A stretch of DNA of 64,000 nucleotides from Candidatus Nitrosopumilus sp. (GCA_025699075.1 JAILWG010000001.1:1-64000); one strand, 5' to 3'. Shown: positions 33,582 through 42,752, counted from the first letter of the stretch. Program-made: numbers and translations. Notes: generated by a model from the letters alone, not told the origin.

Positions 33582-36539
33582 GTGAGCCGAATTCCTGTAG
33601 TCATGAGCCTATTTGTTGTACTTTTGATGCCTGTATATGCATCTGCTCAGATTCCAGACCGAATTACCCTTTTAGATAATTTTGGGAATTATGACCGAGG
33701 TGAGCCCTTGTTTGTCTACGGGCAAATTGCCAATATTTTGGATGAGTCTTTTCTTATAATGCAGATTTTTAATCCTCAAGGAGATCTTTGTCAGATACAA
33801 CAGTTAATGCCTTTGGCAAATGGTGCTTTTATCACCGATGTGATTCCTCTTCAGGGTAGAATTTGTGGAATTGCTGGTGAATATGAAATAAAATTATTTT
33901 ATGGAGATTACTCTACATCTGCAACATTTACTGTTACATCTGATTCTTTTTCCAAAGTCACAAATGATCAAATGGTCTTATCTGCTAAAAATTTGCTATC
34001 TGCACAAGGGAATGTGATTGAAAAACTATTTGACCTTTCATCCCCTATTTCCGAACCTGCTTCTAATAATTTATCTGAACTGGAATCTGACTATGTATCA
34101 TTACTAAGTGAATTCTTTGTAGATGATTTGATTGTTGAAATTAATCCTTTGATTAGACCTGCGGTTTCGTCTTCTTTGGAATCTGTACAACAATTATTGG
34201 AACAAGATGAAATTTCATTTGAGATTGCAAAATCTATTGATAAAGTTATTTTTGCCTCTATATTTTATTATGAGATTGGAGACAAAACAAAAGCCATTGA
34301 TTTACTGACTGATGCATTTGTGGATGTTCGAAACGTAAATCCTGAAAAGACATCTATACAGAGAACTCCTACGTTTGATGAATTAGAAGAAACCTTGTTG
34401 AATCTAATGAAAAAATCTGACACTGTTATGAGCAAATCTGTGAAGAATGAAGTGGGATTTATTTTTGCAAGGGGCACTGCTCCTATCTACTCTGACGAAA
34501 TTAACCAATTAATTGACATTCTTTCAAAATCACGATATCTTGATGTAGTTTCTAGAAAGCAAAGTGATCTTTATCGCCTAGTCCAAAATGATTGGGAGTC
34601 TCTCAAACCCTCTTTGATGGGGAAAGACTCTATTGATGCTCTGATTGACTCTTCAATTCGAGTCACAGAATTACATCAGGCAGCCATATTGTTACGAGAA
34701 TTGGATAGTGTTGAAAGATTCATTTCTTCTGATTCTGAAGAAAACAGTGATCTTGCAAATCTGATCTATCCTGATTGGAGTGCATTGGAAAGAAATCTGG
34801 CATTGGCCTCATCTGTTGAGGATATTTTGGAATCTGAATCTGAAATTTATCAGATGGCGCAAGTAATTGATATTTCTTCTAGAATAAACAAAATCGTAGA
34901 TATCTCTCAGGCAAGTGGGATTGATTCTGTACTTGTGTCTGACTGGAAATTACTCTTAGAACGAGTTGAAAGTGCAGATTCTGTTGAAAGTATTTTAGAA
35001 ATTGTCTCTGAATTTGATAACACTATTTCTGAACTACGAGAGAAGCGAAACCCCTTGGTTGTATTGGAATTCCAATACAAAACAATGAAAGAAAAAGCTG
35101 AGCTTCAAGCTGATTATGAGAATTTATTTTTAATTGATAATGCTCTAAGAATTCTAGACACTGCAAAACAAATGGAATCTGGCAACCCCTCGATCACCCG
35201 AATTGACAGAATTGAGGTCTTGTTAAGTTGGGTGAGTGATATATCTCCTAAAATAAAAGATGATTTAGATTCTTACAATAAAGACGCATACAAAATTCGT
35301 GCCAGTGATATTTTGCAACGTGCAAAATCCCTTGAAAATTTAGTAGACTTGAGTTTAACAAAAAATCGCTTCTTGCCAAACTACATTGAATTCACTGAAA
35401 CATTTAATGAAAAAATTGATAATGTGCGTGATCTTGTAATCAAAAACGATCTTGATCAAGCTGATCAACTAGTTCGTGACTTGTTTGTTGAATGGAGTTC
35501 TGTTTCAAAAGCATACACTGATGATCCTCTTGGTTCTGATGTTGGTTACTCTGTAGATGAAATCAAACGTATTGAATTCCGCAAAAAACTTGATACTTTT
35601 TCTGATATGGTGTCTTCTTTCTATAATGCTGGATTCTCTGAACATTTAGATGAATATCATCAAATGATGGCTGATGCTGATGAGATGATTCAACTTGCCA
35701 ATTTCGTAGATGCTGAAGCCAAAATTTCTGAAATTGGTGATTATCTTAGCGAACATTTGGTTCTTGATAATTCGAGTATAATCTATGACATTTCTTTTGA
35801 TCTTGAAAAAGGTATCTGGATAATCAAAGGTGCTACTGAAAAATCAACTTTTGATAGGAGGGAAAATTTGTATGTGACTGTTTACAATATGGATGGCACT
35901 AAACACAGTAGTCTAAAATTCACTGATACTAAACAAGGTGATTTTTTTACACAATGGATTGCCCCTACTGATCCTGGACTTTATGTTGTAATGCTGCAAT
36001 ACAAGGATTCTAAGGCTTCACAAATTGTGCATATTGAAGAAGAATTTGGTTATGAATACAATACTGCTGATTTGAATATGGTTGAACTTGCTCGTGAATT
36101 TGAGGAACTAGAATCGTTTGCTGAACGATTTGGCGGTGAAGGTTTTGTTGAAAATCCTAGATTTGCATCGGTAATCAATGAAATTGAATTTGCGTTCAAA
36201 GATAGGGATTCTGAAGATGTCAATAATAATCTAAATGAATTGAAAACCATCATTGAAAGATATCTTCCAATTAGATCTCGCGTTGCAGTAGTTGAAGCAA
36301 TATATGATGACGACAAATTGATTGTTTCTGGCGCTGTTCAAAAAACTCTTGCTTTTAGGGAAGATTTGTTTGTGGATGTCTATGACCAGAGAGGCACGTT
36401 GATTGAAGAGATTGCGTTGAAAGATAATTCTTCTGGGTTGTTTACTGAAGTTGTCTCTCGTTCATTTGAACCTGGTGTGTATGTTACACAATTACAATAT
36501 CATGATGTAGTGGTAAATGATTTCTTTAATGTAAAATAA
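33582..36539 (+). CDS. Large secreted helical surface protein with C-terminal beta-sandwich pair
   Basis: A protein of 985 residues from GTG 33582 (990 if the TTG at 33567 is used). A signal peptide ends near VYASAQ. An N-terminal beta domain (about 22-120) has a Cys pair (GDLCQIQQ, GRICGIAG). Residues about 125-745 are long, acidic and helical with repeated coiled-coil-like segments (SDWKLLLERVESADSVESIL; YPDWSALERNLALASSVEDI). Two related beta domains close the protein (about 748-835 and 905-985), each ending in a G-x-Y-V-x-x-L-Q-Y motif. The GTG is favoured by a TATA-like TTTAAGTA 26-27 bp upstream. The role is unknown. Confidence 0.8.
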   Translation: MSRIPVVMSLFVVLLMPVYASAQIPDRITLLDNFGNYDRGEPLFVYGQIANILDESFLIMQIFNPQGDLCQIQQLMPLANGAFITDVIPLQGRICGIAGEYEIKLFYGDYSTSATFTVTSDSFSKVTNDQMVLSAKNLLSAQGNVIEKLFDLSSPISEPASNNLSELESDYVSLLSEFFVDDLIVEINPLIRPAVSSSLESVQQLLEQDEISFEIAKSIDKVIFASIFYYEIGDKTKAIDLLTDAFVDVRNVNPEKTSIQRTPTFDELEETLLNLMKKSDTVMSKSVKNEVGFIFARGTAPIYSDEINQLIDILSKSRYLDVVSRKQSDLYRLVQNDWESLKPSLMGKDSIDALIDSSIRVTELHQAAILLRELDSVERFISSDSEENSDLANLIYPDWSALERNLALASSVEDILESESEIYQMAQVIDISSRINKIVDISQASGIDSVLVSDWKLLLERVESADSVESILEIVSEFDNTISELREKRNPLVVLEFQYKTMKEKAELQADYENLFLIDNALRILDTAKQMESGNPSITRIDRIEVLLSWVSDISPKIKDDLDSYNKDAYKIRASDILQRAKSLENLVDLSLTKNRFLPNYIEFTETFNEKIDNVRDLVIKNDLDQADQLVRDLFVEWSSVSKAYTDDPLGSDVGYSVDEIKRIEFRKKLDTFSDMVSSFYNAGFSEHLDEYHQMMADADEMIQLANFVDAEAKISEIGDYLSEHLVLDNSSIIYDISFDLEKGIWIIKGATEKSTFDRRENLYVTVYNMDGTKHSSLKFTDTKQGDFFTQWIAPTDPGLYVVMLQYKDSKASQIVHIEEEFGYEYNTADLNMVELAREFEELESFAERFGGEGFVENPRFASVINEIEFAFKDRDSEDVNNNLNELKTIIERYLPIRSRVAVVEAIYDDDKLIVSGAVQKTLAFREDLFVDVYDQRGTLIEEIALKDNSSGLFTEVVSRSFEPGVYVTQLQYHDVVVNDFFNVK

Positions 36540-37754
36540 CTATTTCTTCCCTTTTACTAAATTGAAAAGCTGTCTTACTGCAAGTTTTGGGTGATGAGTT
36601 GCCAATTTAATCATGTTGGATAATCCAAAATCAGCTTTGATAAAATCAATAAATTCTTCTGGTTTTAGTTCTTTGATTATGTCTAATTCTCTATCCCACT
36701 CTTCATCGCTGAGTCCAATCCACCTGTCTTGAACTTTTCCTGCCGAATTAATTTTTGACTCTATTTCTTTTCTCCAATTTTCTTCGTAAGGATATAGTGA
36801 TTTTTCATCCGTATTGCCTGATTTTATTGCCTCGGCGGATACTTTTCCTGCAACTCTTCCAAATTTTATTGCATATCTAATTCCTTCCAAAACTAATGGA
36901 TTTGCTTGCCCTGCTGAATCTCCAACAAGTATCATATTGTTGAAAACCGTTTTCCTTGATAATCCATCATTTGGGATTAACCCGTAATGGAATTCTATTT
37001 CTTTTAATTCTCCTAGTTTTTTTATTGGACCTAATTTCTTCTCGATGATTTCTTTTAGTCTTTGTGTGGGGTCTACATTGGATTCGGGCTTTCCAACTCC
37101 TACGCCTATTCTAACAATATTGTCCCCTAAAGGAAAAATCCATGCATATCCTGCCGGTGAATACTGCTGCCCTACCATTAACCACCATGTCTCCGAATCA
37201 ATATTTTCTCCTTTCATCTCATATTCTGCACCTGCTCCGAATCTCTCCCATTGAGGTGCAAATCCCATAGCTTTACAAATTGTTGAAGGAAAACCTGTTG
37301 CATCGATAACTACTTTGGAATGAAATATTATTTCCCCATTTGCTCCGATACCTTTTACTCCGACAATGTCTCCGTTTTCGTTTTTGATGATATTTTTGAT
37401 ATTCGTCTTTACAAAAATATTTGCTCCTGCTTTTTCTGCTTCATTGGCCAACCATCTGTATGTTTTTCTTACATCTAGTACCGCTGCTCTTGGAATCACG
37501 TCACTGATCGTAACTTCGTTGTTTGGTGAACAAAACGAAAAGTTTTTGATTGGATTAAAACAATCGTCTGGAATTCCAAATTCTTTGATATTTTGAATCC
37601 AAGTAACTCCGCTAGTTCTAACTGTTTCTGCAATTGAATTCTCTTTTTCAATCAGAGCTACTTTGATCCCTTTTTTTGCTGCTGCAAATGCTGCTGAGGA
37701 ACCAGCAGGTCCTCCTCCTACAACTACTAAATCATAAGTATATTCTTCAGACAA
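36540..37754 (-). CDS. Geranylgeranyl reductase family FAD enzyme
   Basis: A 404-residue flavoprotein. The N-terminal dinucleotide motif VVVGGGPAGSSAAFAAAKKG (G13-x-G-x-x-G18) ends in ALIEKE, and the second FAD motif is ILVGDSAGQANPLVLEGIRY. It matches digeranylgeranylglycerophospholipid reductases, which saturate the isoprenoid chains of archaeal membrane lipids. Paralogues act on other isoprenoids, so the exact substrate is inferred. Its stop codon abuts that of the convergent surface-protein gene with no gap. Confidence 0.9.
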   Translation of the reverse strand: MSEEYTYDLVVVGGGPAGSSAAFAAAKKGIKVALIEKENSIAETVRTSGVTWIQNIKEFGIPDDCFNPIKNFSFCSPNNEVTISDVIPRAAVLDVRKTYRWLANEAEKAGANIFVKTNIKNIIKNENGDIVGVKGIGANGEIIFHSKVVIDATGFPSTICKAMGFAPQWERFGAGAEYEMKGENIDSETWWLMVGQQYSPAGYAWIFPLGDNIVRIGVGVGKPESNVDPTQRLKEIIEKKLGPIKKLGELKEIEFHYGLIPNDGLSRKTVFNNMILVGDSAGQANPLVLEGIRYAIKFGRVAGKVSAEAIKSGNTDEKSLYPYEENWRKEIESKINSAGKVQDRWIGLSDEEWDRELDIIKELKPEEFIDFIKADFGLSNMIKLATHHPKLAVRQLFNLVKGKK

Positions 37755-37802
37755 TTAATTTGAACTATGGTTACCTAGGATATAATTTTGAGGTAATTTT
37801 GA

Positions 37803-38030
37803 TTATTTTTTTAGGACTGGCGTACCTGTTGAATCGTTTTCTCTTTCAGAATCAAAGGTTTCCATATGTCTTGGGTCTCTATGCATATAACTATGGGTTT
37901 GACCTTCTGTCTTTCTACAGAATTTTGAATGAATTGTTTCTTCCACCTTTAATGTTGTTTCATTTTCATGAAATAGGCGTTTCCCGCAATCCGGACATAT
38001 GAATTCAGGCATAAATTCCGTCAGTATCAA
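37803..38030 (-). CDS. Small zinc-finger-like hypothetical protein
   Basis: A 75-residue ORF. C-PD-C-G (FICPDCGKRLFHEN) is followed by HSKFCRKTEGQTH, which gives a C2-H-C or C2H2-like metal site. The C-terminus is polar and probably disordered. The second Met (MPEFICPDCG) is a plausible start. It lies 48 bp upstream of the reductase gene on the same strand. The function is unknown. Confidence 0.65.
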   Translation of the reverse strand: MILTEFMPEFICPDCGKRLFHENETTLKVEETIHSKFCRKTEGQTHSYMHRDPRHMETFDSERENDSTGTPVLKK

Positions 38031-38111
38031 ATCTATTTAGATGTTTCATACTTTTTGATGATGATTCCTTCTCAACCCAAACTTTAGATGTTTAACCCTT
38101 CTTGGAAAATT

Positions 38112-38231
38112 ATGGATGAATCTGAAATTGGATCTTTTTTGATGTGGTCTGCACTTACTGGGATTGTCATGCTTGTTACAGGATTAAGCTATCGTGCATA
38201 CTCTAAAAAGAATAGAGTATCTTCCAACTGA
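38112..38231 (+). CDS. 39-residue single-helix membrane micro-protein
   Basis: A short ORF, starting MDESEIGSFLMWSALTGIVM. An acidic N-terminus, one hydrophobic helix (about 8-27) and a basic tail (YRAYSKKNRV) give an N-out/C-in single-pass layout by the positive-inside rule. Such micro-proteins are common in these genomes. It is convergent with the SDR gene, 5 bp away. The function is unknown. Confidence 0.55.
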   Translation: MDESEIGSFLMWSALTGIVMLVTGLSYRAYSKKNRVSSN

Positions 38232-38236
38232 TTTGT

Positions 38237-38998
38237 TCATCCTTCAGAAGCTGTTTTGCCACCATCTACATTCAGAATGGCTCCCGTAACCCAATTTGCT
38301 TCATCTGAGGCCAAATACAGTGCAGCGTTTGCAACATCCTCTGGCTCTCCAACTCTGGCAAGAGGTAATCTTTCTTCGAGTACTTTTCTTGCTTGTGGAT
38401 CATCAAGATATGGCTTTATCATGCCTGAATTGATGATTCCTGGATTTACACAATTACATCTGATATTTCTTCTTGCATATTCTACAGCAATTGATTTTGT
38501 AAACATCGAAATCGCTGCCTTTGTAGATGAATATACTGCCAAGTGGACTCTTGGAATTGCCCTTTCACTAGAAATTGAACCTATGTTCACTATTGCTCCG
38601 CTTTTTACATCTGACATTTTTGATAGAGCAGCTTTTGTCATGTGAAATACTCCTAACATGTTTACGTCAATTAATTTTTTAATTTCTGAATCTTTCATTT
38701 CATGAAAATGTACTGGGTCATTAATTGCCCCTGCATTATTTACCAAAATATCGATTTTACCGTATGTATCCATTATTTGGTTAACTGCTTGTAATACTTG
38801 AGATTCATCTGTCAGGTCGCATGATACTGACGCTGTTGATTCTTCATTACCTATTTCCTTTCTTGTGGCTTCTAATTGATCTAAATTTCTTGCGACTAGG
38901 ATGACTTTGGCCCCTTCTTCTGCAAATCGCTTTGCAATCCCCTTTCCTATGTCACTTGATGCTCCAGTAACAATTGCTACTTTTTCATTCAATCTCAT
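38237..38998 (-). CDS. SDR-family NAD(P)-dependent oxidoreductase
   Basis: A 253-residue short-chain dehydrogenase. The cofactor motif is [16 protein letters not shown], and NNAGAI, the catalytic Ser in VNIGSISSE and Y-x-x-x-K (YSSTKAA) are all present. The C-terminal GAILNVDGG loop is as in FabG and glucose-dehydrogenase-like SDRs. The substrate is not determined. It precedes the beta-hydroxyacid dehydrogenase gene region on the same strand. Confidence 0.93.
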   Translation of the reverse strand: MRLNEKVAIVTGASSDIGKGIAKRFAEEGAKVILVARNLDQLEATRKEIGNEESTASVSCDLTDESQVLQAVNQIMDTYGKIDILVNNAGAINDPVHFHEMKDSEIKKLIDVNMLGVFHMTKAALSKMSDVKSGAIVNIGSISSERAIPRVHLAVYSSTKAAISMFTKSIAVEYARRNIRCNCVNPGIINSGMIKPYLDDPQARKVLEERLPLARVGEPEDVANAALYLASDEANWVTGAILNVDGGKTASEG

Positions 38999-39063
38999 GA
39001 TTTTCTATTATTTTCGTAACTTATAGAATTTTTGTTTAATCTTATTCGTGATTATTGTTGATT

Positions 39064-39936
39064 TCATTCATTTATTTTTTTGAGATATTCTATAATTCCT
39101 GTATAATCTATATCTCCAAGGCCTTCATTGATTGCATTCTCGTATATCTCCTCAGCTTTTGATATCATTGGTAGTTTGATTCCTAATGATCTTGCAGTAT
39201 CTGTCATTGTGCTAATGTCTTTTTTTAGATTAGATAACGTAAATGTTGGATCATATTTTCCATCTATCATCTTATACGCCTTTTTCTCACTCATGCCTGT
39301 TTTGAAATATGTTGAGTTTAAGATCTCAAGAAATATCTTCGGATCGACATTTGATTTTTTTACCAATGTTATTCCTTCAGACAAAGCCAATGCTAGCATT
39401 GTAATTTGTAGATTCATGGCTAATTTTACAGAATGAGCTACTCCGCTTTCTCCAAGAAAAAATACTTTGTTTGCAATTGTATTGAAAACTTGTTTACATA
39501 GTTTGAAACTTTCTTCATCTCCTGATGCCATCATGACTAAATCCCCTGTAATTGCAACATTGGGGCCTCCCATTACTGGAATATCTAATTTATTCACTCC
39601 ATAATCCTGAAATTTTTTTGCAATATTTTTTGACTCTTCTGGACTTATAGTGCTCATATCTGCTACGATTAATTTTTTATGCTTGCCTTCGATAATTCCA
39701 TTTTTTTCAAATGAGATTTGTTTTACTGCATTAGCATCTTTTACAACTATGATTACCAATTCTGAATTATCTGCAACTTCTTTAGGCGATTCTACAATGA
39801 GTGCTCCTTTTTCTTTTAACTGAATTGTTTTCTCTTTTGTTCTATTGTACGCTGTAACTTTGAAATTTGAATCTAGTAAATGCAATGCCACTGCATTGCC
39901 TAACATGCCTAAACCAATCACACCTATTTTTTTCAA
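39064..39936 (-). CDS. Beta-hydroxyacid dehydrogenase (3-hydroxyisobutyrate dehydrogenase-like)
   Basis: A 290-residue protein. The N-terminal Rossmann motif is IGVIGLGMLGNAVALHLL. The substrate motif DIPVMGGPNVAITGDLVMM matches the family D-x-P-V-x-G-G pattern, and the catalytic Lys lies in GVAHSVKLAMN. The C-terminal domain is helical. Relatives reduce small semialdehydes, including succinic and malonic semialdehyde and glyoxylate. A role in the 3-hydroxypropionate/4-hydroxybutyrate cycle is conceivable but unproven. Confidence 0.9.
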   Translation of the reverse strand: MKKIGVIGLGMLGNAVALHLLDSNFKVTAYNRTKEKTIQLKEKGALIVESPKEVADNSELVIIVVKDANAVKQISFEKNGIIEGKHKKLIVADMSTISPEESKNIAKKFQDYGVNKLDIPVMGGPNVAITGDLVMMASGDEESFKLCKQVFNTIANKVFFLGESGVAHSVKLAMNLQITMLALALSEGITLVKKSNVDPKIFLEILNSTYFKTGMSEKKAYKMIDGKYDPTFTLSNLKKDISTMTDTARSLGIKLPMISKAEEIYENAINEGLGDIDYTGIIEYLKKINE

Positions 39937-39957
39937 ATAGTTCTCTCCACAATCCGT

Positions 39958-40344
39958 TTAACGTCGTTCTTCATTTTGAATTTCCCAATGTTTGTTACCA
40001 AATCTCGATGCTACAAATTCTATCTGCCCTATTGTTTTGTCTCCTTTTTTGACTTTGGCAAAATCAAATTTCTTCATTTTGATAATTTTTTCCTTTGGCT
40101 TGTATCCTCCTTCTATAACTTTGACTTTGAATCTTTTACTTGCTTTGATGATCATCTTTCTTGCACTTTGAACGTTACCTATCCAGGAAAACATTTCAAA
40201 ATCTCCAAAATTTTCTGTTGTTATACTATATCCGTATAACCTTGCTTCAAGTTTAATTGATTGAGATTTTGCTTGTTCATTTAGCCATGAAACAACTTCT
40301 TCTCCATGTCCTTTTTCAACTCCAAATGTTTCTGAGTCCCTCAT
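39958..40344 (-). CDS. Hypothetical archaeal protein
   Basis: A 128-residue soluble basic protein, starting MRDSETFGVEKGHGEEVVSW. An alpha/beta start (EEVVSWLNEQA ... IKLEARLYGYSI) leads to a Lys-rich middle (YKPKEKIIKMKKFDFAKVKK). I recognise no domain. It lies 21 bp upstream of the dehydrogenase gene on the same strand, so cotranscription is likely. The strong basic charge could mean nucleic-acid contact, but that is speculation. Confidence 0.65.
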   Translation of the reverse strand: MRDSETFGVEKGHGEEVVSWLNEQAKSQSIKLEARLYGYSITTENFGDFEMFSWIGNVQSARKMIIKASKRFKVKVIEGGYKPKEKIIKMKKFDFAKVKKGDKTIGQIEFVASRFGNKHWEIQNEERR

Positions 40345-40426
40345 GTGATATGACTCATAATCTTAATCAATAATAATCATTTTCTATTACTGTTAAACTA
40401 AAATATTGATTTGTTCGTAACATTTC

Positions 40427-40798
40427 ATGTTAACCATAGATTGTAAAGACGTTATATCCATAAAGAATGATTTGCTTGTTTATGTAGCAGATCAAGTTGC
40501 TGCAATTCCTACATTGAAGAATCATCAGTTTACTCTTTCCTCTTTTGATGATGATGAAATACTTGACACAGTAAAAGTAATTTCTGCAATAAAGGAATAT
40601 CTTGATTCAATAAATGAGGGAAAAAATTTTGCTGTTATTTCAAACAATGATGTAATTAACATTACATCCATTTCTGGTCGAATAATCGAGAATGACTCTG
40701 AAGAATCAGAACATCAAATGTTTTCATGCACTCATTGTGGATTTGTAACTCAATATCAAGTTGAATTAAATGTTCATATGCGAATTCATTACCTCTGA
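40427..40798 (+). CDS. Hypothetical protein with C-terminal C2H2 zinc finger
   Basis: A 123-residue protein. An acidic alpha/beta N-terminal part (about 1-95) is joined to one C-terminal finger, C-TH-C-x12-H-x3-H (CTHCGFVTQYQVELNVHMRI then H). Putting the finger at the very end on an otherwise unrelated domain is seen in other thaumarchaeal proteins. It overlaps the convergent membrane-protein gene by 10 bp. The role is unknown; the finger may bind DNA, RNA or protein. Confidence 0.72.
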   Translation: MLTIDCKDVISIKNDLLVYVADQVAAIPTLKNHQFTLSSFDDDEILDTVKVISAIKEYLDSINEGKNFAVISNNDVINITSISGRIIENDSEESEHQMFSCTHCGFVTQYQVELNVHMRIHYL

Positions 40799-41088
40799 AT
40801 TTTTTGTAACATTTCACAAAACCAATTTCTTTCGATAACTGGCATTTCTGATGCAATTGAAAAACTGTATTGTGAAAATCGATTTTGATATTCCAAAATA
40901 AAATTACTTGCAACTTTAGGTGTATTGAAATTTGTTCTGATCCCGTCTATACTAACTTGATTTCCAAATACATCATAAACCAAAATAGTATATTGATTTG
41001 GTGTTACAAAGCATTTTGTACAATACCACAACGTTCCCAAAATTACCACAAAAAATCCTGTCACCATTCTATCTAGGATTTTTATCAT
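40789..41088 (-). CDS. Small single-pass membrane protein
   Basis: The frame extends to 41169, but the ATG at 41088 (MIKILDRMVTGFFVVILGTL) gives a sensible 99-residue protein: a short basic start, one transmembrane helix (about 8-25), then a soluble domain (TILVYDVFGNQVSIDG ... SFSIASEMPVIERNWFCEML). The C-terminal domain is presumably extracytoplasmic. No family is recognised. It lies between and opposite to two C2H2 genes. Confidence 0.6.
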   Translation of the reverse strand: MIKILDRMVTGFFVVILGTLWYCTKCFVTPNQYTILVYDVFGNQVSIDGIRTNFNTPKVASNFILEYQNRFSQYSFSIASEMPVIERNWFCEMLQKIQR

Positions 41089-41138
41089 ATCTTGATTTTC
41101 AACAGGATCTTTATAAGCAATAATTACACAAGGCGTGT

Positions 41139-41336
41139 GTGAAAAAATCGTCAAAAAATAACATTGCAAAGGTGTATTGCGAAAAATGTGATCTGATTCT
41201 TGAATCTCGTGAAAAATTTGAAAAACATCTTGCTAGTCATTCTTCAAGTATTACATGTGAGGTATGTCCTATTGACACTGCAATTGCAAAATTTGTGAAT
41301 TTGTTCAAACGAAAGTCTTCACGTAATTTGGAATAA
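41139..41336 (+). CDS. Small C2H2 zinc-finger protein
   Basis: A 65-residue protein starting at GTG. One classical finger, C-EK-C-x12-H-x3-H (CEKCDLILESREKFEKHLAS then H), is followed by a second Cys pair (CEVC) and a basic C-terminal helix (FVNLFKRKSSRN). It is probably a nucleic-acid-binding protein. It lies 32 bp upstream of the DsbA gene on the same strand and may share its transcript. Confidence 0.78.
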   Translation: MKKSSKNNIAKVYCEKCDLILESREKFEKHLASHSSSITCEVCPIDTAIAKFVNLFKRKSSRNLE

Positions 41337-41368
41337 GTTTTTTTAGTCAATTATTTCTTTTTTGTATT

Positions 41369-42031
41369 ATGAAGAAAAAAGGAGTAATTATAGGCGTAAT
41401 TGCAATTGCAATTATTGCTGGAATTGCTGCCTCTGTTTCATCTTCTCCTTCTGAAACTATGAACCTGGACATGAGTAGAACTCATGGTACTATTTCTACT
41501 GCGATGGGCTCTCCAATTTTGGGTGATCCTTCTGCTCCAATTACCATAGTTGAATTTGGAGATTATCAATGTCATCAATGTTACAATTGGTTCCATAATA
41601 CAAAACCTGCAATAATGGAAGATTATATAAAAACTGGAAAAGCAAATTTAGTTTTTGTTGATTTGGCCTTTTTAGGGCGTGATTCTCCAAAAGCTGCTCA
41701 AGCATCATACTGTGCAGAAGACCAAGAGATGTATTGGGAATATCACGACATGCTTTACAATTTGCAAGAAGACAAAATTGATAGTGGATGGGCAAACTCT
41801 GAAAGACTGAAAGCAATTGCTCTTGATTTAGGTCTGAATAATGAATTGTTTGAGAGTTGTCTTGATTCTGGAAAATATTCTAAACGCGTTCAGTACAATA
41901 GTCAACAAGCAAGAGATCATGGTGTGAGGGGAACTCCTGGATTTTTCATTGTAGGTCCTGATGGACAACAACAACTTGGAGGTGCACAACCATTTTCTGT
42001 GTTCAAACAAGTATTGGATGCTATGATCTAG
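41369..42031 (+). CDS. Membrane-anchored DsbA-family thiol oxidoreductase
   Basis: A 220-residue protein with an N-terminal transmembrane anchor (about 6-24) and an extracytoplasmic thioredoxin-like domain. The active site is C68-HQ-C71, and the cis-Pro loop is GVRGTPGFFIV. The two additional Cys (SYCAEDQ and ESCLDSG) are typical of archaeal DsbA-like proteins. It would form or shuffle disulfides in exported proteins. The next gene begins at the base after its stop codon, so the two are almost certainly an operon. Confidence 0.92.
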   Translation: MKKKGVIIGVIAIAIIAGIAASVSSSPSETMNLDMSRTHGTISTAMGSPILGDPSAPITIVEFGDYQCHQCYNWFHNTKPAIMEDYIKTGKANLVFVDLAFLGRDSPKAAQASYCAEDQEMYWEYHDMLYNLQEDKIDSGWANSERLKAIALDLGLNNELFESCLDSGKYSKRVQYNSQQARDHGVRGTPGFFIVGPDGQQQLGGAQPFSVFKQVLDAMI

Positions 42032-42517
42032 ATGACATCTGCAATCAATTCAGTATTTTCAAATTTAAAATATCTTGTCTTGTCTCTATCTATTTTTTCA
42101 TCCATGTTGATTGGTTTGTTGATTTTATCTGAATATGTCTTCTTGGAGCCTTATGTTGTTAGCCATATCCCATCTGGAACTGAATTTGGATTTGTGTTAA
42201 TTGTAACATTATCTGCATTATCTGCACTAGTCCTCCCAATGAACATTTTCAGAATAAACACTCTCAAAAAATCAAAACAAAAAATGGGTGGTGGTGTTTT
42301 TGGATCCTTTATTGGAGCTGTAGCTGGTGCATGTAGTTGTGGGCCAATTGGATTTGCAGTCATATCCACATTTGGATCTGTTGGAGCATCGGCCACTGCC
42401 TTTTTGACCAATTATGAAATTCCAATTCGATTAATTGCAATCATGATCTTGGCAATTACTTATTTTACCACTGTAAAATCTCTGAAAATCGAATGTAAAT
42501 TTGATCCAAAATTGTAA
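42032..42517 (+). CDS. Four-helix membrane protein coupled to DsbA, with CSCGP motif
   Basis: A 161-residue integral membrane protein. Hydrophobic helices are at about 12-32, 47-68, 88-116 and 122-148. The third starts with GAVAGACSCGPIGF, where a C-x-C pair sits at the membrane edge. The gene starts at the base following the DsbA stop codon. Coupling to DsbA plus the Cys pair suggests an electron-transfer partner analogous to DsbB, CcdA or VKOR, but it belongs to none of those families that I can recognise. Confidence 0.7.
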   Translation: MTSAINSVFSNLKYLVLSLSIFSSMLIGLLILSEYVFLEPYVVSHIPSGTEFGFVLIVTLSALSALVLPMNIFRINTLKKSKQKMGGGVFGSFIGAVAGACSCGPIGFAVISTFGSVGASATAFLTNYEIPIRLIAIMILAITYFTTVKSLKIECKFDPKL

Positions 42518-42560
42518 TGTATTAGAAATTACCAATTAGGCAAACTTTTGTAACCTTGGA

Positions 42561-42668
42561 ATGTATCTTAGAGTAATTTCGATTATTAGTGTGACATTCA
42601 TCTATGTTCCAATTAGGCCTAGTAGGCGGGATCCTGAGGCCGATGAAATCGAAGATGCCGAAGATTAG
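42561..42668 (+). CDS. 35-residue micro-ORF with acidic tail (tentative)
   Basis: A hydrophobic N-terminus (MYLRVISIISVTFIYVPIRP) is followed by a charged tail, SRRDPEADEIEDAED. The tail region is richer in G+C than its surroundings, which is unusual for non-coding DNA here. It lies 85 bp upstream of the sortase-like gene on the same strand. It is too short for certainty. Confidence 0.35.
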   Translation: MYLRVISIISVTFIYVPIRPSRRDPEADEIEDAED

Positions 42669-42752
42669 CATCAATCCTAAATTTCTAATATTGTCTGATG
42701 AATTCTCCATGTTGTAGGGTCGAGATATTTATTTACCTATTTTCGGATTAAC

